A stretch of DNA of 64,000 nucleotides. It comes from Elusimicrobiota bacterium (GTDB taxonomy: Bacteria; Elusimicrobiota; Elusimicrobia; F11). The position numbers and the translations under genes are program-made. The stretch spans positions 1 through 64,000 of the forward strand of contig JAJVIP010000026.1 of assembly GCA_022072025.1 (NCBI GenBank), read 5' to 3'. The notes below the pieces were generated by a model that was not told the origin of the DNA, made no database searches, and saw only the letters and a list, made by a program, of their open reading frames with translations. Positions 32,500 through 41,201 of the stretch are shown in pieces (positions within the stretch are counted from its first letter, which is position 1; every line of letters begins with the position of its first letter).

Positions 32500-34317
32500 A
32501 TGACAAATTCACTCCATTCGTTTCATATTCCTGTTATGGGAACCGGACATTCTGCGGATACTCCGATCAAGGTGGCTCCGCTTGGCATTTCGTCTGTTGT
32601 TTCTTTGGTGGATGATTTTTTGCTTGAAAAACTGCGCAAGCACTACAGCGAAAAGCACAACGTTCCTTATTCAGAAATTCCCAGAAATGAAAGCGATGGG
32701 CGGGCCAAGCGAATTACGGCCTATCTTGAATTGGTGCGTCATCTGGTCCACGAGAAGGTTGAGGCGATAAAGCAGCAACCGTTTTTTCAACAAAATGAAA
32801 AACAAACATATTTTGATTTATTGCCCGATGAGAGTTCTTTGAAACAAGAGTATTTGGAATTGAAGCAAATGCCCGAAGGGATCCAAAAAGATTCTGTTGC
32901 TGAAACGTTATCGTCCAAGATGCGGCCCGGCTCCATCGATGTCAACATCATGGTCAAACTGGACCGTGTGAACTATGACCGATCGGGGCGGTCGCTTGGA
33001 GATGAGTTCACAGATGCCAAAGCAGCGCTTCGTGGCTTTGCCAACAGTTGTCTTCAGTCCAGTGTGGTGTTTTCTGCGGGTCTTAACCCGCGGCTGTATT
33101 CGTATTTGTCCCGGTTCAATGATTTTTATCGGGATGCCTGCGGGGAGATAAGGAAAAAAATCATTGTGAAAGTCAGTGATTTTCGGTCCGCGTTGGTTCA
33201 AGGCAAGTTCCTGGCCAAGCATGGGCTGGAAGTTTCCGAGTATAGAGTGGAGTCCGGCCTCAATTGCGGGGGGCATGCGTTCCCGGCGCAGGGACAATTG
33301 GTGCCTTTGATATTGAAAGAGTTCAAAGAAAAATGGAGCCATTTAACGGCGGGCGTTCATTCGCTGGTGGAGGATTATTACAAGAAAAAAGGCTGGCCCC
33401 TCCCCGCGACAAGGCAGAGTCATCCTGAATTAACGGTTCAAGGGGGGATAGGAACCGCGGGTGAGGCCTCAAGGCTGAAAAAAGAATTTGGAGTTAGCCG
33501 AACTGGATGGGGAAGCCCTTTTCTCTTGGTTCCGGAAGTGACCAATGTGGACGATGCCACGCGGGAATTATTGTGTCAGGCCAAAGAAAAGGATCTTTAT
33601 CTGAGTGATGTTTCACCGTTAGGAATCCCTTTTAACACGGTTCGGGGCACGGGGTCTGAAACATGGACAGAGGAACGAGCCGCACGGGGGCGGCCGGGCT
33701 CTCCTTGTCCCAATGGATTTGCAGTGACCAATACCGAATTCACCGAACGGCCCATTTGCGTCGCCTCTCGGCTCTATCAGAAAAAAAAGTGGGAGGAAAT
33801 TGATAAGCGGGCCATTCCGGACAATGAGAAGGATGCTCTGAAAAAAGAAGTCGTGAAAAAAATGTGCATCTGTTCCCATTTGGGGAACGGCATTTTGACC
33901 AAGTTAGGGATAACCAAAGAAAATTCAGCTCCTCCCATGATATGTCCCGGGCCCAACATCGCCTGGTTTGATCGCACCTATTCTTTAAAGGAAATGGTGG
34001 ATCATATTTATGGAAGAGGCCCCACTCTCGTTCCCTCTGAACGTCCGCATATGTTCGCCAAAGAGATCATCATGAACGTGGATTATTTCGAAAAACTGAC
34101 GGTTTCGCTTCAAGGAAAACCTCAAGATATTGAGAAAATGACCGAATACAAAAACAATCTCGAAAACGGGATGAGTCTTTGTTTGGAGATATCAAAACAA
34201 GTTTCATTCCAAGGAGAAAATCTGGCCTCCCTTGCTGTGGTTGTGCAAGAACAACAGAACCGTCTCGATTCTCTCTTTTCACATTTCATGTCCAAATACA
34301 AGGAAGTGATCAATTGA
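32500..34317 (+). CDS. conserved 605-aa protein, probable flavin-type TIM barrel, function unknown
   Basis: Clear GAGGAGATAATTAATTT precedes ATG 32500. The N terminus (PVMGTGHSADTPIKVAPLGI) and the block VQGGIGTAGEASRLKK...GWGSPFLLVPE (about residues 313-350) look like phosphate-binding and active-site loops of an FMN-dependent TIM barrel, comparable to nitronate monooxygenase/IMPDH-type folds. Cys residues occur in GRPGSPCPNGF and KKMCICSHLG, possible metal or Fe-S ligands. No signal peptide. I recall similar uncharacterised proteins from other phyla, but no function. Its position between porin and NnrS-like genes suggests a nitrogen or redox role. Confidence 0.6.
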   Translation: MTNSLHSFHIPVMGTGHSADTPIKVAPLGISSVVSLVDDFLLEKLRKHYSEKHNVPYSEIPRNESDGRAKRITAYLELVRHLVHEKVEAIKQQPFFQQNEKQTYFDLLPDESSLKQEYLELKQMPEGIQKDSVAETLSSKMRPGSIDVNIMVKLDRVNYDRSGRSLGDEFTDAKAALRGFANSCLQSSVVFSAGLNPRLYSYLSRFNDFYRDACGEIRKKIIVKVSDFRSALVQGKFLAKHGLEVSEYRVESGLNCGGHAFPAQGQLVPLILKEFKEKWSHLTAGVHSLVEDYYKKKGWPLPATRQSHPELTVQGGIGTAGEASRLKKEFGVSRTGWGSPFLLVPEVTNVDDATRELLCQAKEKDLYLSDVSPLGIPFNTVRGTGSETWTEERAARGRPGSPCPNGFAVTNTEFTERPICVASRLYQKKKWEEIDKRAIPDNEKDALKKEVVKKMCICSHLGNGILTKLGITKENSAPPMICPGPNIAWFDRTYSLKEMVDHIYGRGPTLVPSERPHMFAKEIIMNVDYFEKLTVSLQGKPQDIEKMTEYKNNLENGMSLCLEISKQVSFQGENLASLAVVVQEQQNRLDSLFSHFMSKYKEVIN

Positions 34318-35708
34318 AAGATCTGACGCATCAGAAATTTGATGCTCGCTTTATTTGGGCTTCGCTTGCGATGGCCCTCCTGAGCGGTTTTCCGCTGGGG
34401 ATGTATGTGCTCTTTAAACTCTTTGTTTCCCATCAGGCGCTCGGTTTTCTTCCCTCTCTCATACAATTACACGGGCACATTCAATTGGTCGGATGGGTCG
34501 GCCTTTTTGTGATGGGGGTCAGCCTTTTCTTCATTCCTCGCTTCATCGGGGTTCCACTCCGGAATCCTCGCTGGCCAGCCACACTTCTTTGCTTGGTGAC
34601 TGTGGGTCTTTTGAGCCAAATGGGCGCGTGGGTTTTGCCGTTGCTCTCAGAGCCAGACGCAGCCAATACCCTTAGCAAAACTTTGGCTTTGGGAGGATCT
34701 TTAGCCGAGTGGCTCGGTGTGGGAACCTACGTTTTTCTCGTGGCGGACCTCTATCGCCGGAAGGATTCAGCTTCCCACGAGAGCATTGCCAAACTCAAGC
34801 CGTACTTCATGATGGTTTTCTGTGGGTGGATCATTTTTTCATCGATTCATCTATGGCTCACGGGTGTGATGGTCAGCACGGACGCCTTGATGATTCCACC
34901 GGTATGGCACCAGTGGAACGCCGACTTCTTTATCGCTTTCGTGCTCTTCCCCATCGCGTATGCGTTTTCCATCCGGACATTTTCTCTTTTCCTTCAGCTT
35001 CCGATTACAATCAGAAAGCCAGTCCATATCTGGGGATTCATCTATTTATTTCTCACGCTCATCGCCAAATTCTTCTGGTTGCCGCCGCTCTTGGTTTTTA
35101 TGCCGGAACTATCATTTAAGCTGGCCTGCATTGGGCGAATCGCCCGCGACCTTTTTATGTTGTGGATGGTCTGGAAACTAAATCTGTTTGTGCATAGAGA
35201 CCCCTCTCCGTGGGTTCCGCTGGCGGTTCCATCACCGAATCCTCCTCGGAAAGGGCTGGCCGATGCGGGTGAGTTTGGCCGGTTTGAGTGGGCCATCACT
35301 TCCGCTTACGGATGGCTTGTTATGAGCCTGTTGTTAGATTTGTCGGGTGCGCTGAGTGGAATGTTCGGTTGGGGCCTTGGAATCGGACCCGATCCGGTTC
35401 GGCATGCCTTTCTTCTTGGGTTCATCACTCTCCTTATTATGGGGATGGCCAGCCGGATGTTGCCTGGGTTTATGTTGAAGAAGCGGATTGCGCATCCCAG
35501 CCTCGTGCTGTGGAGTTGTGTCCTCGGAAATATCGCCGCGTTGTTCCGCGTGGCTCCCGGGGTGTTGTCTGAAAAATGGCTGGAAATCCTCCCTGGTGCC
35601 GATGAATTTATTCCCAGGCTCATGGCGTGGGCTGGCTATTTCGGAATCGCGGCGGTGGGAATTCTGGCGTGGAACCTCGTTGGAACATATCGAATGAGGG
35701 AAGTTTAG
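34314..35708 (+). CDS. NnrS-like multi-pass membrane protein (464 aa)
   Basis: The start is TTG 34314, overlapping the previous stop (TTGA) with AAGGAAG upstream; the frame is open to 34179 but that is inside the previous gene. About 12 hydrophobic segments. The motif LHGHIQLVGWVGLFVMGVSLFFIPRF and the second-half HAFLLGFITLLIMGMASRMLPGF correspond to the paired heme/copper-type motifs of NnrS proteins. NnrS limits damage from NO and is tied to denitrification. It is more distant from canonical NnrS than the 41675 gene. It lies in the operon with the DUF2231-like gene. Confidence 0.7.
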   Translation: MKDLTHQKFDARFIWASLAMALLSGFPLGMYVLFKLFVSHQALGFLPSLIQLHGHIQLVGWVGLFVMGVSLFFIPRFIGVPLRNPRWPATLLCLVTVGLLSQMGAWVLPLLSEPDAANTLSKTLALGGSLAEWLGVGTYVFLVADLYRRKDSASHESIAKLKPYFMMVFCGWIIFSSIHLWLTGVMVSTDALMIPPVWHQWNADFFIAFVLFPIAYAFSIRTFSLFLQLPITIRKPVHIWGFIYLFLTLIAKFFWLPPLLVFMPELSFKLACIGRIARDLFMLWMVWKLNLFVHRDPSPWVPLAVPSPNPPRKGLADAGEFGRFEWAITSAYGWLVMSLLLDLSGALSGMFGWGLGIGPDPVRHAFLLGFITLLIMGMASRMLPGFMLKKRIAHPSLVLWSCVLGNIAALFRVAPGVLSEKWLEILPGADEFIPRLMAWAGYFGIAAVGILAWNLVGTYRMREV

Positions 35709-35720
35709 GAGGATTCTTTT

Positions 35721-36158
35721 ATGGATGGAGCACATTTACATTTGGCCATAAACCATATTCCAGTGGTGGGAACAGGAATTACCTTGTTCTTATTTCTGGT
35801 TGGGTTCATTAAGAAAAGCGATGAAGTGATTAAAGTCAGTCTTCAGCTTTTTGTTCTTGTTGCAATTTCGGCAGTTCCAACATTTTTCTCTGGAGAGGCG
35901 GCGGAGGAAGTTGTGGAACACATGCCGGGTATGTTGGAGGCTTTGATCGAGCAACATGAGCAGGCCGCGAAAGTCTCTATGATATTGGAGATCGCTGCCG
36001 GGATCTTAGCTGTGCTGGGTCTTATTTTATTTCGGTTGAAGCGAAGTTTTCCGTCTTGGCTCAAGGTGCTTTTCCCGCTGATTCTCATTCTTGCCGGAGG
36101 CCTTATGGCGCGGACAGCAAACCTGGGTGGCCAGATTCGTCATGAAGAAATTCGATGA
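35721..36158 (+). CDS. small four-helix membrane protein (DUF2231-like)
   Basis: A 145-aa protein with about four membrane helices. Conserved-looking His positions are MDGAHLHLAINHIPVVG near the N terminus, VEHMP and EQHEQ in the middle, and RTANLGGQIRHEEIR at the end, a pattern reminiscent of DUF2231 membrane proteins that may bind heme b. It starts 12 bases after the NnrS-like gene and overlaps the next by four. The function is unknown; a quinone or heme-linked role is a guess from His placement. Confidence 0.6.
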   Translation: MDGAHLHLAINHIPVVGTGITLFLFLVGFIKKSDEVIKVSLQLFVLVAISAVPTFFSGEAAEEVVEHMPGMLEALIEQHEQAAKVSMILEIAAGILAVLGLILFRLKRSFPSWLKVLFPLILILAGGLMARTANLGGQIRHEEIR

Positions 36159-37261
36159 AACACGACGTTGTCGTTATCGGCGGAGGCGTGATTGGGGCTT
36201 CCTGCGCATATTCGCTAGCTAAAAGAGGCGCAAAAGTCGTTTTGCTTGAGAAAAAACATTTTGGCGCAGGCGCGTCCGGATGCTCAGCGGCGATGTTGGA
36301 GTGCCAGACTCACGCATACCGTGGAGACGTGTTCTTGTCGATGGCGAAACGGAGCTTGGGATTGTTTTCACAGCTTCACAAAGAGTTGAAAGAAGCAACA
36401 GGCATTGATTTCGAGTATGAGCAATGCGGCATCTTGAATTTGGCCATGTCCGAAGAGGAAGCCGTGTTTCTTAAATCGTGCGTCGAGAGTCAAAGGAAGA
36501 ACCAGCTTCAAGCGGAATGGATGGAACCTGAGGACATAGAAAAGGAGTTTCCCCAAATTAACCCTGAGTATTTTGGAGGGGCCTTCTATCGTGAGGATGG
36601 GCAAATCAATGGCGAACTGTTTCTTGAAGCTCTTCTTGAGGGGGCGCGTAAATTTGGAGCCGAACTTCGCGAAAACACGGGACCTGTGGTGTTGGGGCCG
36701 ACGAGACAGGGGATGCGTGCTGTTTCAACAGAGGGGGTTTATGAGGCGGACGCTTATGTGGTCGCCGCAGGGGCGTGGGCCGATGAAGTCGCCAGCCGCT
36801 ACTGTTTATCTTATATCACGCCGGTCCGGGGGCAACTTGTGTTTTATAGCACCTCACCAAATTATTTGAGTTCTCCCGTCTTCACTCGTTCCCATGGTTA
36901 TGTGGTTCCCAAGAGAAAGGGTTATACACTGGTCGGTTCAACGGCAGAAGACGTCGGCTATGACAACTCAACAACCGACGAAGCTATGGTCGATCTCATC
37001 AAAAAAGGGCAGCACCTGGTCCCAGGTTTGTCGCGATGTGATCTTCGTGGAATATCGGCGGGCTTGCGTCCGAAATCCCGAGATGATTTGCCGGTGATCG
37101 GCGCTGTTCCGGGGCGAGAGAACATAATTTTGGCCGCTGGTCATTTTCGAAATGGAATGCTTCTAGCCCCGATTACAGGGCAGTTGATTGCGTCATTGGT
37201 CTTTAACGAACAGCCCGCGGTTAATTTAGCGCCTTTCTCGCCAGGGCGGTTTAATAATTGA
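36155..37261 (+). CDS. FAD-dependent oxidoreductase of the DAO/glycine-oxidase family
   Basis: A 368-aa flavoprotein with the dinucleotide-binding VVVIGGGVIGASCAYSLAKRG at the N terminus (residues 5-24), an Ala/Ser-rich FAD site (GAGASGCSAAMLE) and the C-terminal GLRPKSRDDLPVIGAVPG...AAGHFRNGMLLAP motif. Substrates in this family are amino acids such as glycine (ThiO) or sarcosine; the specific substrate is unknown. A link to the respiratory cluster is not obvious except through the four-base overlap with the membrane gene. Confidence 0.82.
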   Translation: MKHDVVVIGGGVIGASCAYSLAKRGAKVVLLEKKHFGAGASGCSAAMLECQTHAYRGDVFLSMAKRSLGLFSQLHKELKEATGIDFEYEQCGILNLAMSEEEAVFLKSCVESQRKNQLQAEWMEPEDIEKEFPQINPEYFGGAFYREDGQINGELFLEALLEGARKFGAELRENTGPVVLGPTRQGMRAVSTEGVYEADAYVVAAGAWADEVASRYCLSYITPVRGQLVFYSTSPNYLSSPVFTRSHGYVVPKRKGYTLVGSTAEDVGYDNSTTDEAMVDLIKKGQHLVPGLSRCDLRGISAGLRPKSRDDLPVIGAVPGRENIILAAGHFRNGMLLAPITGQLIASLVFNEQPAVNLAPFSPGRFNN

Positions 37262-37308
37262 AAAATATGAATATTTATCATGAAAATCAGAAACAAAGGA
37301 GAAGAATA

Positions 37309-38046
37309 ATGAAAGCAATTCAGAAATGGTTAGTTGTTAGTGGGAGTCTATTATTTGTGGGGGCCATTCTTTTTCAAGGCAATCCGACAGTCTCAGCCGA
37401 TAGCGGCGGTGCGATCGTTAAGGGAATGGTCACATTTAGCGGAACAGCGCCGGCCCCCACGAAAATTAAATTGACAGCCGATCCAAAGTGTCATGAAGGG
37501 CATGGAGATACGGTTTATTCGGAGGAATACGTTGTCGGGAAAAAAGGTGAGCTTAAAAATGTTTTTATTTATGTGAAGCAAGGCTTAGAAGGAAAAACCT
37601 TTCCGCCATCAACTGAGTCAGCCAAAATCAGTCAGATTAAATGTACATATACGCCTCATGTGGTCGGAGTGCAGGCTGGTCAACCTCTTGAGGTTTCAAA
37701 TGGCGATACGACGATGCACAACGTCAACGCGCAGCCTAAGAATAATCCAGGGTTCAATTTTGCCCAACCCATTCAAGGGATGAAAACGACGAAAAAGTTT
37801 GCAAAGAAAGAAGTCATGATTCCTTTTATCTGTAATGTCCACCCTTGGATGAAGTCTTATATCGGAGTTGTGGAGCATCCATTTTTTTCAGTGAGCGGGG
37901 ATAATGGGCAGTTCGAAATTAAAGATCTACCGGCAGGGACCTATGTCCTTGAAGCCTGGCATGAAAAGCTTGGAACAGCGACTCAGAATATAACGGTTGG
38001 CGCGGGAGAAACAAAAACCGTCAACTTCTTGTTCAAAAAAGCTTGA
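37309..38046 (+). CDS. periplasmic cupredoxin-like electron carrier with carboxypeptidase-regulatory domain
   Basis: Start at ATG 37309 after AAAGGAGAAGAATA; the longer frame to 37258 is not favoured. Signal peptide about residues 1-30. The cupredoxin part contains NGDTTMHNVNAQ (His ligand) and the CNVHPWM cluster (Cys, His, Met ligands), the type-1 copper pattern of plastocyanin-like proteins. The last 60 residues (FEIKDLPAGTYVLEAWHEKLG) are a CarboxypepD_reg-like beta sandwich. This two-domain arrangement occurs in methylamine-utilisation-type proteins. It could accept electrons from the oxidoreductase. It is the last gene of the cluster. Confidence 0.8.
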   Translation: MKAIQKWLVVSGSLLFVGAILFQGNPTVSADSGGAIVKGMVTFSGTAPAPTKIKLTADPKCHEGHGDTVYSEEYVVGKKGELKNVFIYVKQGLEGKTFPPSTESAKISQIKCTYTPHVVGVQAGQPLEVSNGDTTMHNVNAQPKNNPGFNFAQPIQGMKTTKKFAKKEVMIPFICNVHPWMKSYIGVVEHPFFSVSGDNGQFEIKDLPAGTYVLEAWHEKLGTATQNITVGAGETKTVNFLFKKA

Positions 38047-38259
38047 CGGATTTGGTGGTAATGAATCGAGCAGTCTGGCGATGAGCGGCCACCTCTCAAT
38101 ATAAATCGAAAGTCCCAGAGGAAACCAAGAAAATCCGATATGAGTTTTTCGTGTTCGCATTTCAATTCCAAAAAAGAGTGGTGCATAAATCTAAGAGTAA
38201 TGTGTAGTCCAGGTCGCCCGGGGTGCATTTTGAAGGGGAAAGTCTTGTTTGCAAAACAC

Positions 38260-38345
38260 GATGAACAACCCCGCCGCGATCCTGGTGGCCGTGATCCACA
38301 AGATTCCCAGCTAAACAAGCCAAGAGCGCGATAGGCGATCAAGCA
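38260..38345 (-). pseudogene. decayed fragment of a qNor-like gene
   Basis: Read on the minus strand, one frame gives LGILWITATRIAAGLFIV preceded by SWLV and an in-frame TAG. The intact qNor of this window has TWHVQLGILWIATAWLAAGLFI at the corresponding place, with the TAG falling on the Gln codon (CAG to TAG). The DNA is also similar. Upstream bases (to about 38372) weakly continue the match. The rest of 38047-38454 holds no intact gene; minus-strand frames left of the fragment may be further remnants, too diverged to assign. Confidence 0.65.
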
Positions 38346-38398
38346 GCCAGATAGAGCGAAATCGTGCCGCAAGAGAAGAGGATGATATGCTTTGATAC

Positions 38399-38434
38399 TT
38401 GACTAAAAAGTAATGTATTGGCTAGTATGGCCAA
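38399..38434 (+). promoter_or_regulatory. promoter and palindromic operator of the Rrf2-flavodoxin-SOD operon
   Basis: TTGACT (38399-38404), 18-base spacer, TAGTAT (38423-38428). The -10 box lies inside an inverted repeat TTGGC-N7-GCCAA (38418-38434), the position expected for autorepression by the Rrf2 protein encoded directly downstream. Confidence 0.45.
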
Positions 38435-38454
38435 AGGTGATTTAGGAGGACTCC

Positions 38455-38973
38455 ATTAATATTACAGCTCAAGAGGAATACGGCGTTCGATGCGTACTTC
38501 AACTCGCGGAAGCGAGCACTGGCGCTGATCCGACGTTAAGTGCGGCTGAAATAGGACAGCGAGAAGGGATCTCGGTGGCCTATGCCAACAAACTTTTACA
38601 CGTTCTTCGGCGCGCTGGTTTGATTAAAAGCATCCGTGGGGTAAATGGCGGATTTCAGTTGGCTCGCCCGGCTTCGGAGATTTCGTTGGCGGACGTTATG
38701 AGGGCCCTTGATAGTTTTCTTTTTGAAACAAACATCTGTAAGTCATTTCCTGGACAACTTAAGACCTGTGTTCATTATTCAAGATCATGCTCCATCCGCG
38801 CAGTGTGGAACGTTGTATTGGGCGAAACGCGTTCCCTTCTATCCCGGACGTCTTTAAGCGAGTTGGTTGGGCCTTCGGAAAAATCGGTCGCTAAGGTCAT
38901 GCGCGATAAATTGGCGACCCGTGCTAAAGAGTATTCGAACTTAATAGGGAACGGTAAGGAGAAAGAATTATGA
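38455..38973 (+). CDS. Rrf2-family transcription regulator (apparent ATT start)
   Basis: Fe-S-type winged-helix regulator. Reading from ATT 38455 gives M/I-N-I-T-A-Q-E-E-Y-G-V-R-C, the standard start of Rrf2 proteins, then AAEIGQREGISVAYANKLL and the GVNGGFQLARP wing. AGGAGG lies five bases before the ATT, and an in-frame TAG at 38443-38445 excludes any upstream ATG. The first conventional start (GTG 38575) would delete the DNA-binding helices. Cys residues at FETNICKSFPG, KTCVHYSRSC (three) could ligate [2Fe-2S] or [4Fe-4S]. Total 172 aa. It overlaps the flavodoxin by four bases. Confidence 0.85.
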   Translation: MNITAQEEYGVRCVLQLAEASTGADPTLSAAEIGQREGISVAYANKLLHVLRRAGLIKSIRGVNGGFQLARPASEISLADVMRALDSFLFETNICKSFPGQLKTCVHYSRSCSIRAVWNVVLGETRSLLSRTSLSELVGPSEKSVAKVMRDKLATRAKEYSNLIGNGKEKEL

Positions 38974-39497
38974 AACTTGGATTGTTCTTTGGGACTACAA
39001 CCGGCTTTACCGAAATGGCCGCGCAATCGATCCGAGCACTTTTGGGGAATTCATTGTCGTTGTACAAAAACATTGGCGAATCAACGCCAGAAGACTTGGC
39101 TTCCTGTGACAATCTCATTTTGGCAATCCCTACCTGGGACGTTGGACAATTGCAGTCTGATTGGTGGGCGTTTTTTCCGAAACTCGATTCCATCGATTTT
39201 CATGGTAAAAAGATTGCCTTTGTCGGTATCGGCGACCAGTACGGCTACCCGGACACGTTCCTTGACGCTATGGGCGATTTATGGAAAAAAATCGAAGAGC
39301 GGGGCGGTCAACTTGTCGGTCAATGGCCGACCGAAGGGTATGATTTTTCGAGTCCCAAGCCGGTTGTGAATGGCAAGTTCATCGGACTTGCGTTGGACCC
39401 GGTCAATCAAGACGAAATGACCGTTGATCGAATCAAAAAATGGGTTGAGCAACTTCGGTCGGAACTTCAACTCGGCGCGGTCGCAGTCTCAAAATAG
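38970..39497 (+). CDS. fldA: flavodoxin (long-chain type)
   Basis: A 175-aa FMN electron carrier with the phosphate loop LFFGTTTGFTEMAA (residues 5-18), the 50s-loop PTWDVGQLQSDWW with aromatic FMN stackers, and the 90s-loop GIGDQYGYPDTF. The length with the inserted loop places it with FldA/NifF-type flavodoxins. Co-transcribed with the Rrf2 regulator and SOD, it is likely an iron-sparing or oxidative-stress electron carrier. Confidence 0.92.
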   Translation: MKLGLFFGTTTGFTEMAAQSIRALLGNSLSLYKNIGESTPEDLASCDNLILAIPTWDVGQLQSDWWAFFPKLDSIDFHGKKIAFVGIGDQYGYPDTFLDAMGDLWKKIEERGGQLVGQWPTEGYDFSSPKPVVNGKFIGLALDPVNQDEMTVDRIKKWVEQLRSELQLGAVAVSK

Positions 39498-39512
39498 AAA
39501 AAGGAGAAAATT

Positions 39513-40166
39513 ATGAATCAAACACTACAGATTCCCTATGCGGCATACCAAGTCCGGCAGGAGTTAAAGCCAAAGAGTGTTGAGGGGTTATCAGAAAAAC
39601 TGATTGATCAGCACTGGAAACTATACGAAGGCTATGTAACCAATACCAACCTGCTCAATAAGCTGATTTGGGATACGGCGGACGCCAATAAGGAGCTGAA
39701 CAACGCGGAGCATTCCGAGATCCAGCGGCGCCTCGGTTTCGAGTACAACGGAATGGTTTTGCATGAATATTATTTCAGCGCGTTAAGAAAAGGAACCACG
39801 CTTCCATCATCTTCGGATCTGAGATCAAAACTTTCGGAAGATTTTGGAAGTTTTGAGCGTTGGAAAAAGCAGTTCACGGAAATTGGAAAATTCAGAGGCG
39901 TGGGATGGGTCATCCTAAACTATGATCCGGCCTCAAAGAGGCTGAATAATTTTTGGATCACGGATCACGAGGTGGGGAATGTTGCGGGTTTTATTCCGAT
40001 TCTCGTCATGGATGTGTGGGAACACGCTTACGTGCTCGATTACGGTTCCTCCGCAGCGGCAGGAGTGGGAAGAGCGGCCTATCTGGAAACTTACTTTAAG
40101 AATATCGACTGGGACGTTGTGTCCGAACGTTTAGCGATCGCCCGAACGAATAGGACCACAAGGTAG
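39513..40166 (+). CDS. Fe/Mn superoxide dismutase
   Basis: A 217-aa enzyme dismutating superoxide to O2 and H2O2. Metal ligands are visible: His in DQHWKLYEGY (near 33), His in MVLHEYYFSAL (near 86) and the DVWEHAYVLDYG signature (Asp and His near 166-170). There is no signal peptide. GAAAAAGGAGAAAATT precedes the ATG. The Gln/Gly determinants of Fe versus Mn use cannot be resolved by eye. Third gene of the Rrf2 operon. Confidence 0.93.
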   Translation: MNQTLQIPYAAYQVRQELKPKSVEGLSEKLIDQHWKLYEGYVTNTNLLNKLIWDTADANKELNNAEHSEIQRRLGFEYNGMVLHEYYFSALRKGTTLPSSSDLRSKLSEDFGSFERWKKQFTEIGKFRGVGWVILNYDPASKRLNNFWITDHEVGNVAGFIPILVMDVWEHAYVLDYGSSAAAGVGRAAYLETYFKNIDWDVVSERLAIARTNRTTR

Positions 40167-40173
40167 GAGCCAT

Positions 40174-40617
40174 ATGACCGATAAATCAATCACTGAATTC
40201 TTTGAGAATGATCATCGCGAGATTGATGCTATTTTTGAGGGCCTGTCTTATGGAGACGCGGCGAAGGATTTGGCGTTGTTCAAAGAATTTGACCGGCGCT
40301 TGGAGCGACACATCCGTTGGGAAGAGGATCTGTTATTCCCAGCCATTGGAGCGATTAACCCGATGATTGCACAAGGGCCAGTCCGGGTTATGAAGCTGGA
40401 GCATGAGGCGATTCGACACAGCAAAGCAAAGGCGAAAGAGGCCTTCGAGAAGGGCGATTTAGCCGGATCGCGCGAGCATAGCGAAGCCGTGAAAGAGGTG
40501 CTTACACAACATAACATAAAGGAAGAGCAGATTCTTTACCCTACGTGCGATCAATCACTCGATGAGCGGGCAGTGAAGGAACTGTTCGACAAAATTAATG
40601 CGGAGAGGTCTTTATGA
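40174..40617 (+). CDS. hemerythrin-like (HHE) protein
   Basis: A 147-aa four-helix bundle with the diiron set: FENDHREIDAIF (residues 9-20), RHIRWEEDLLFP (about 47-58), MKLEHEAIRHSKA (about 77-89) and LTQHNIKEEQILYP (about 111-124). Cytoplasmic. Probable NO, O2 or iron-handling protein; family members such as YtfE/Ric repair nitrosylated Fe-S clusters, although the N-terminal Cys domain of Ric is missing. Eight bases downstream of the SOD gene and overlapping the next by four. Confidence 0.85.
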   Translation: MTDKSITEFFENDHREIDAIFEGLSYGDAAKDLALFKEFDRRLERHIRWEEDLLFPAIGAINPMIAQGPVRVMKLEHEAIRHSKAKAKEAFEKGDLAGSREHSEAVKEVLTQHNIKEEQILYPTCDQSLDERAVKELFDKINAERSL

Positions 40618-41201
40618 TGAATCTTAAGTTATGTTTGGCTGTCATTGTCATCGCGCTCACGGCTCTTAAAGTTGATGGGGGGTCGGTCGATAGAAGGCAC
40701 GATCATTCTCACGATCTGCATTCACCAGAGGCGGCCTTGCTGGCAATCCCTGGATCCTTGGCCGTTGAACATCAGCATCTTCACGAAGTGCTGGGATCGC
40801 TCGTTGGGCGAAAGGAACCTGTCGGTCCGGCGGCGAGAATTTTAGCGGACCTATTGGAACCGCATTTTCAGAAGGAAAACGCCGATGCCCTTCCGCTTCT
40901 GGGATTGTTGTCCGCCTTAGGACGCGGTGAAATCACTGACGTGATGCGTCCCGCCATAGAGGCAAGCAAGAAGTTAAAGGCTGGGATGCCCGAGATGATG
41001 GCAGAGCATAAATCAATTAAAGCGGCGTTGGACGGTCTGCGGAAAGCAGGCGAGAGGGCGAATGACCGCGACGCAATGGAGTTTGCGGAAGAGCTTTCGC
41101 TTCATGCGCAGACCGAAGAGGAAGTTCTTTATCCAGCCGCGATCCTCGTTGGAGCCTACATTGAAACGCAGTTGCGCCCTTCGACCCCGAAAAATAAATG
41201 A
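40614..41201 (+). CDS. exported hemerythrin-like protein
   Basis: A signal peptide (LCLAVIVIALTALKVDGG, residues 4-22) and a His-rich linker (RRHDHSHDLHS) precede a hemerythrin-like bundle: LAVEHQHLHEVLG, LEPHFQKENADALPL, MMAEHKSIKAAL and LSLHAQTEEEVLYP. This indicates a periplasmic counterpart of the preceding cytoplasmic protein. Length 195 aa. It overlaps both neighbours by four bases. Oxygen or NO scavenging in the periplasm is inferred. Confidence 0.75.
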   Translation: MMNLKLCLAVIVIALTALKVDGGSVDRRHDHSHDLHSPEAALLAIPGSLAVEHQHLHEVLGSLVGRKEPVGPAARILADLLEPHFQKENADALPLLGLLSALGRGEITDVMRPAIEASKKLKAGMPEMMAEHKSIKAALDGLRKAGERANDRDAMEFAEELSLHAQTEEEVLYPAAILVGAYIETQLRPSTPKNK

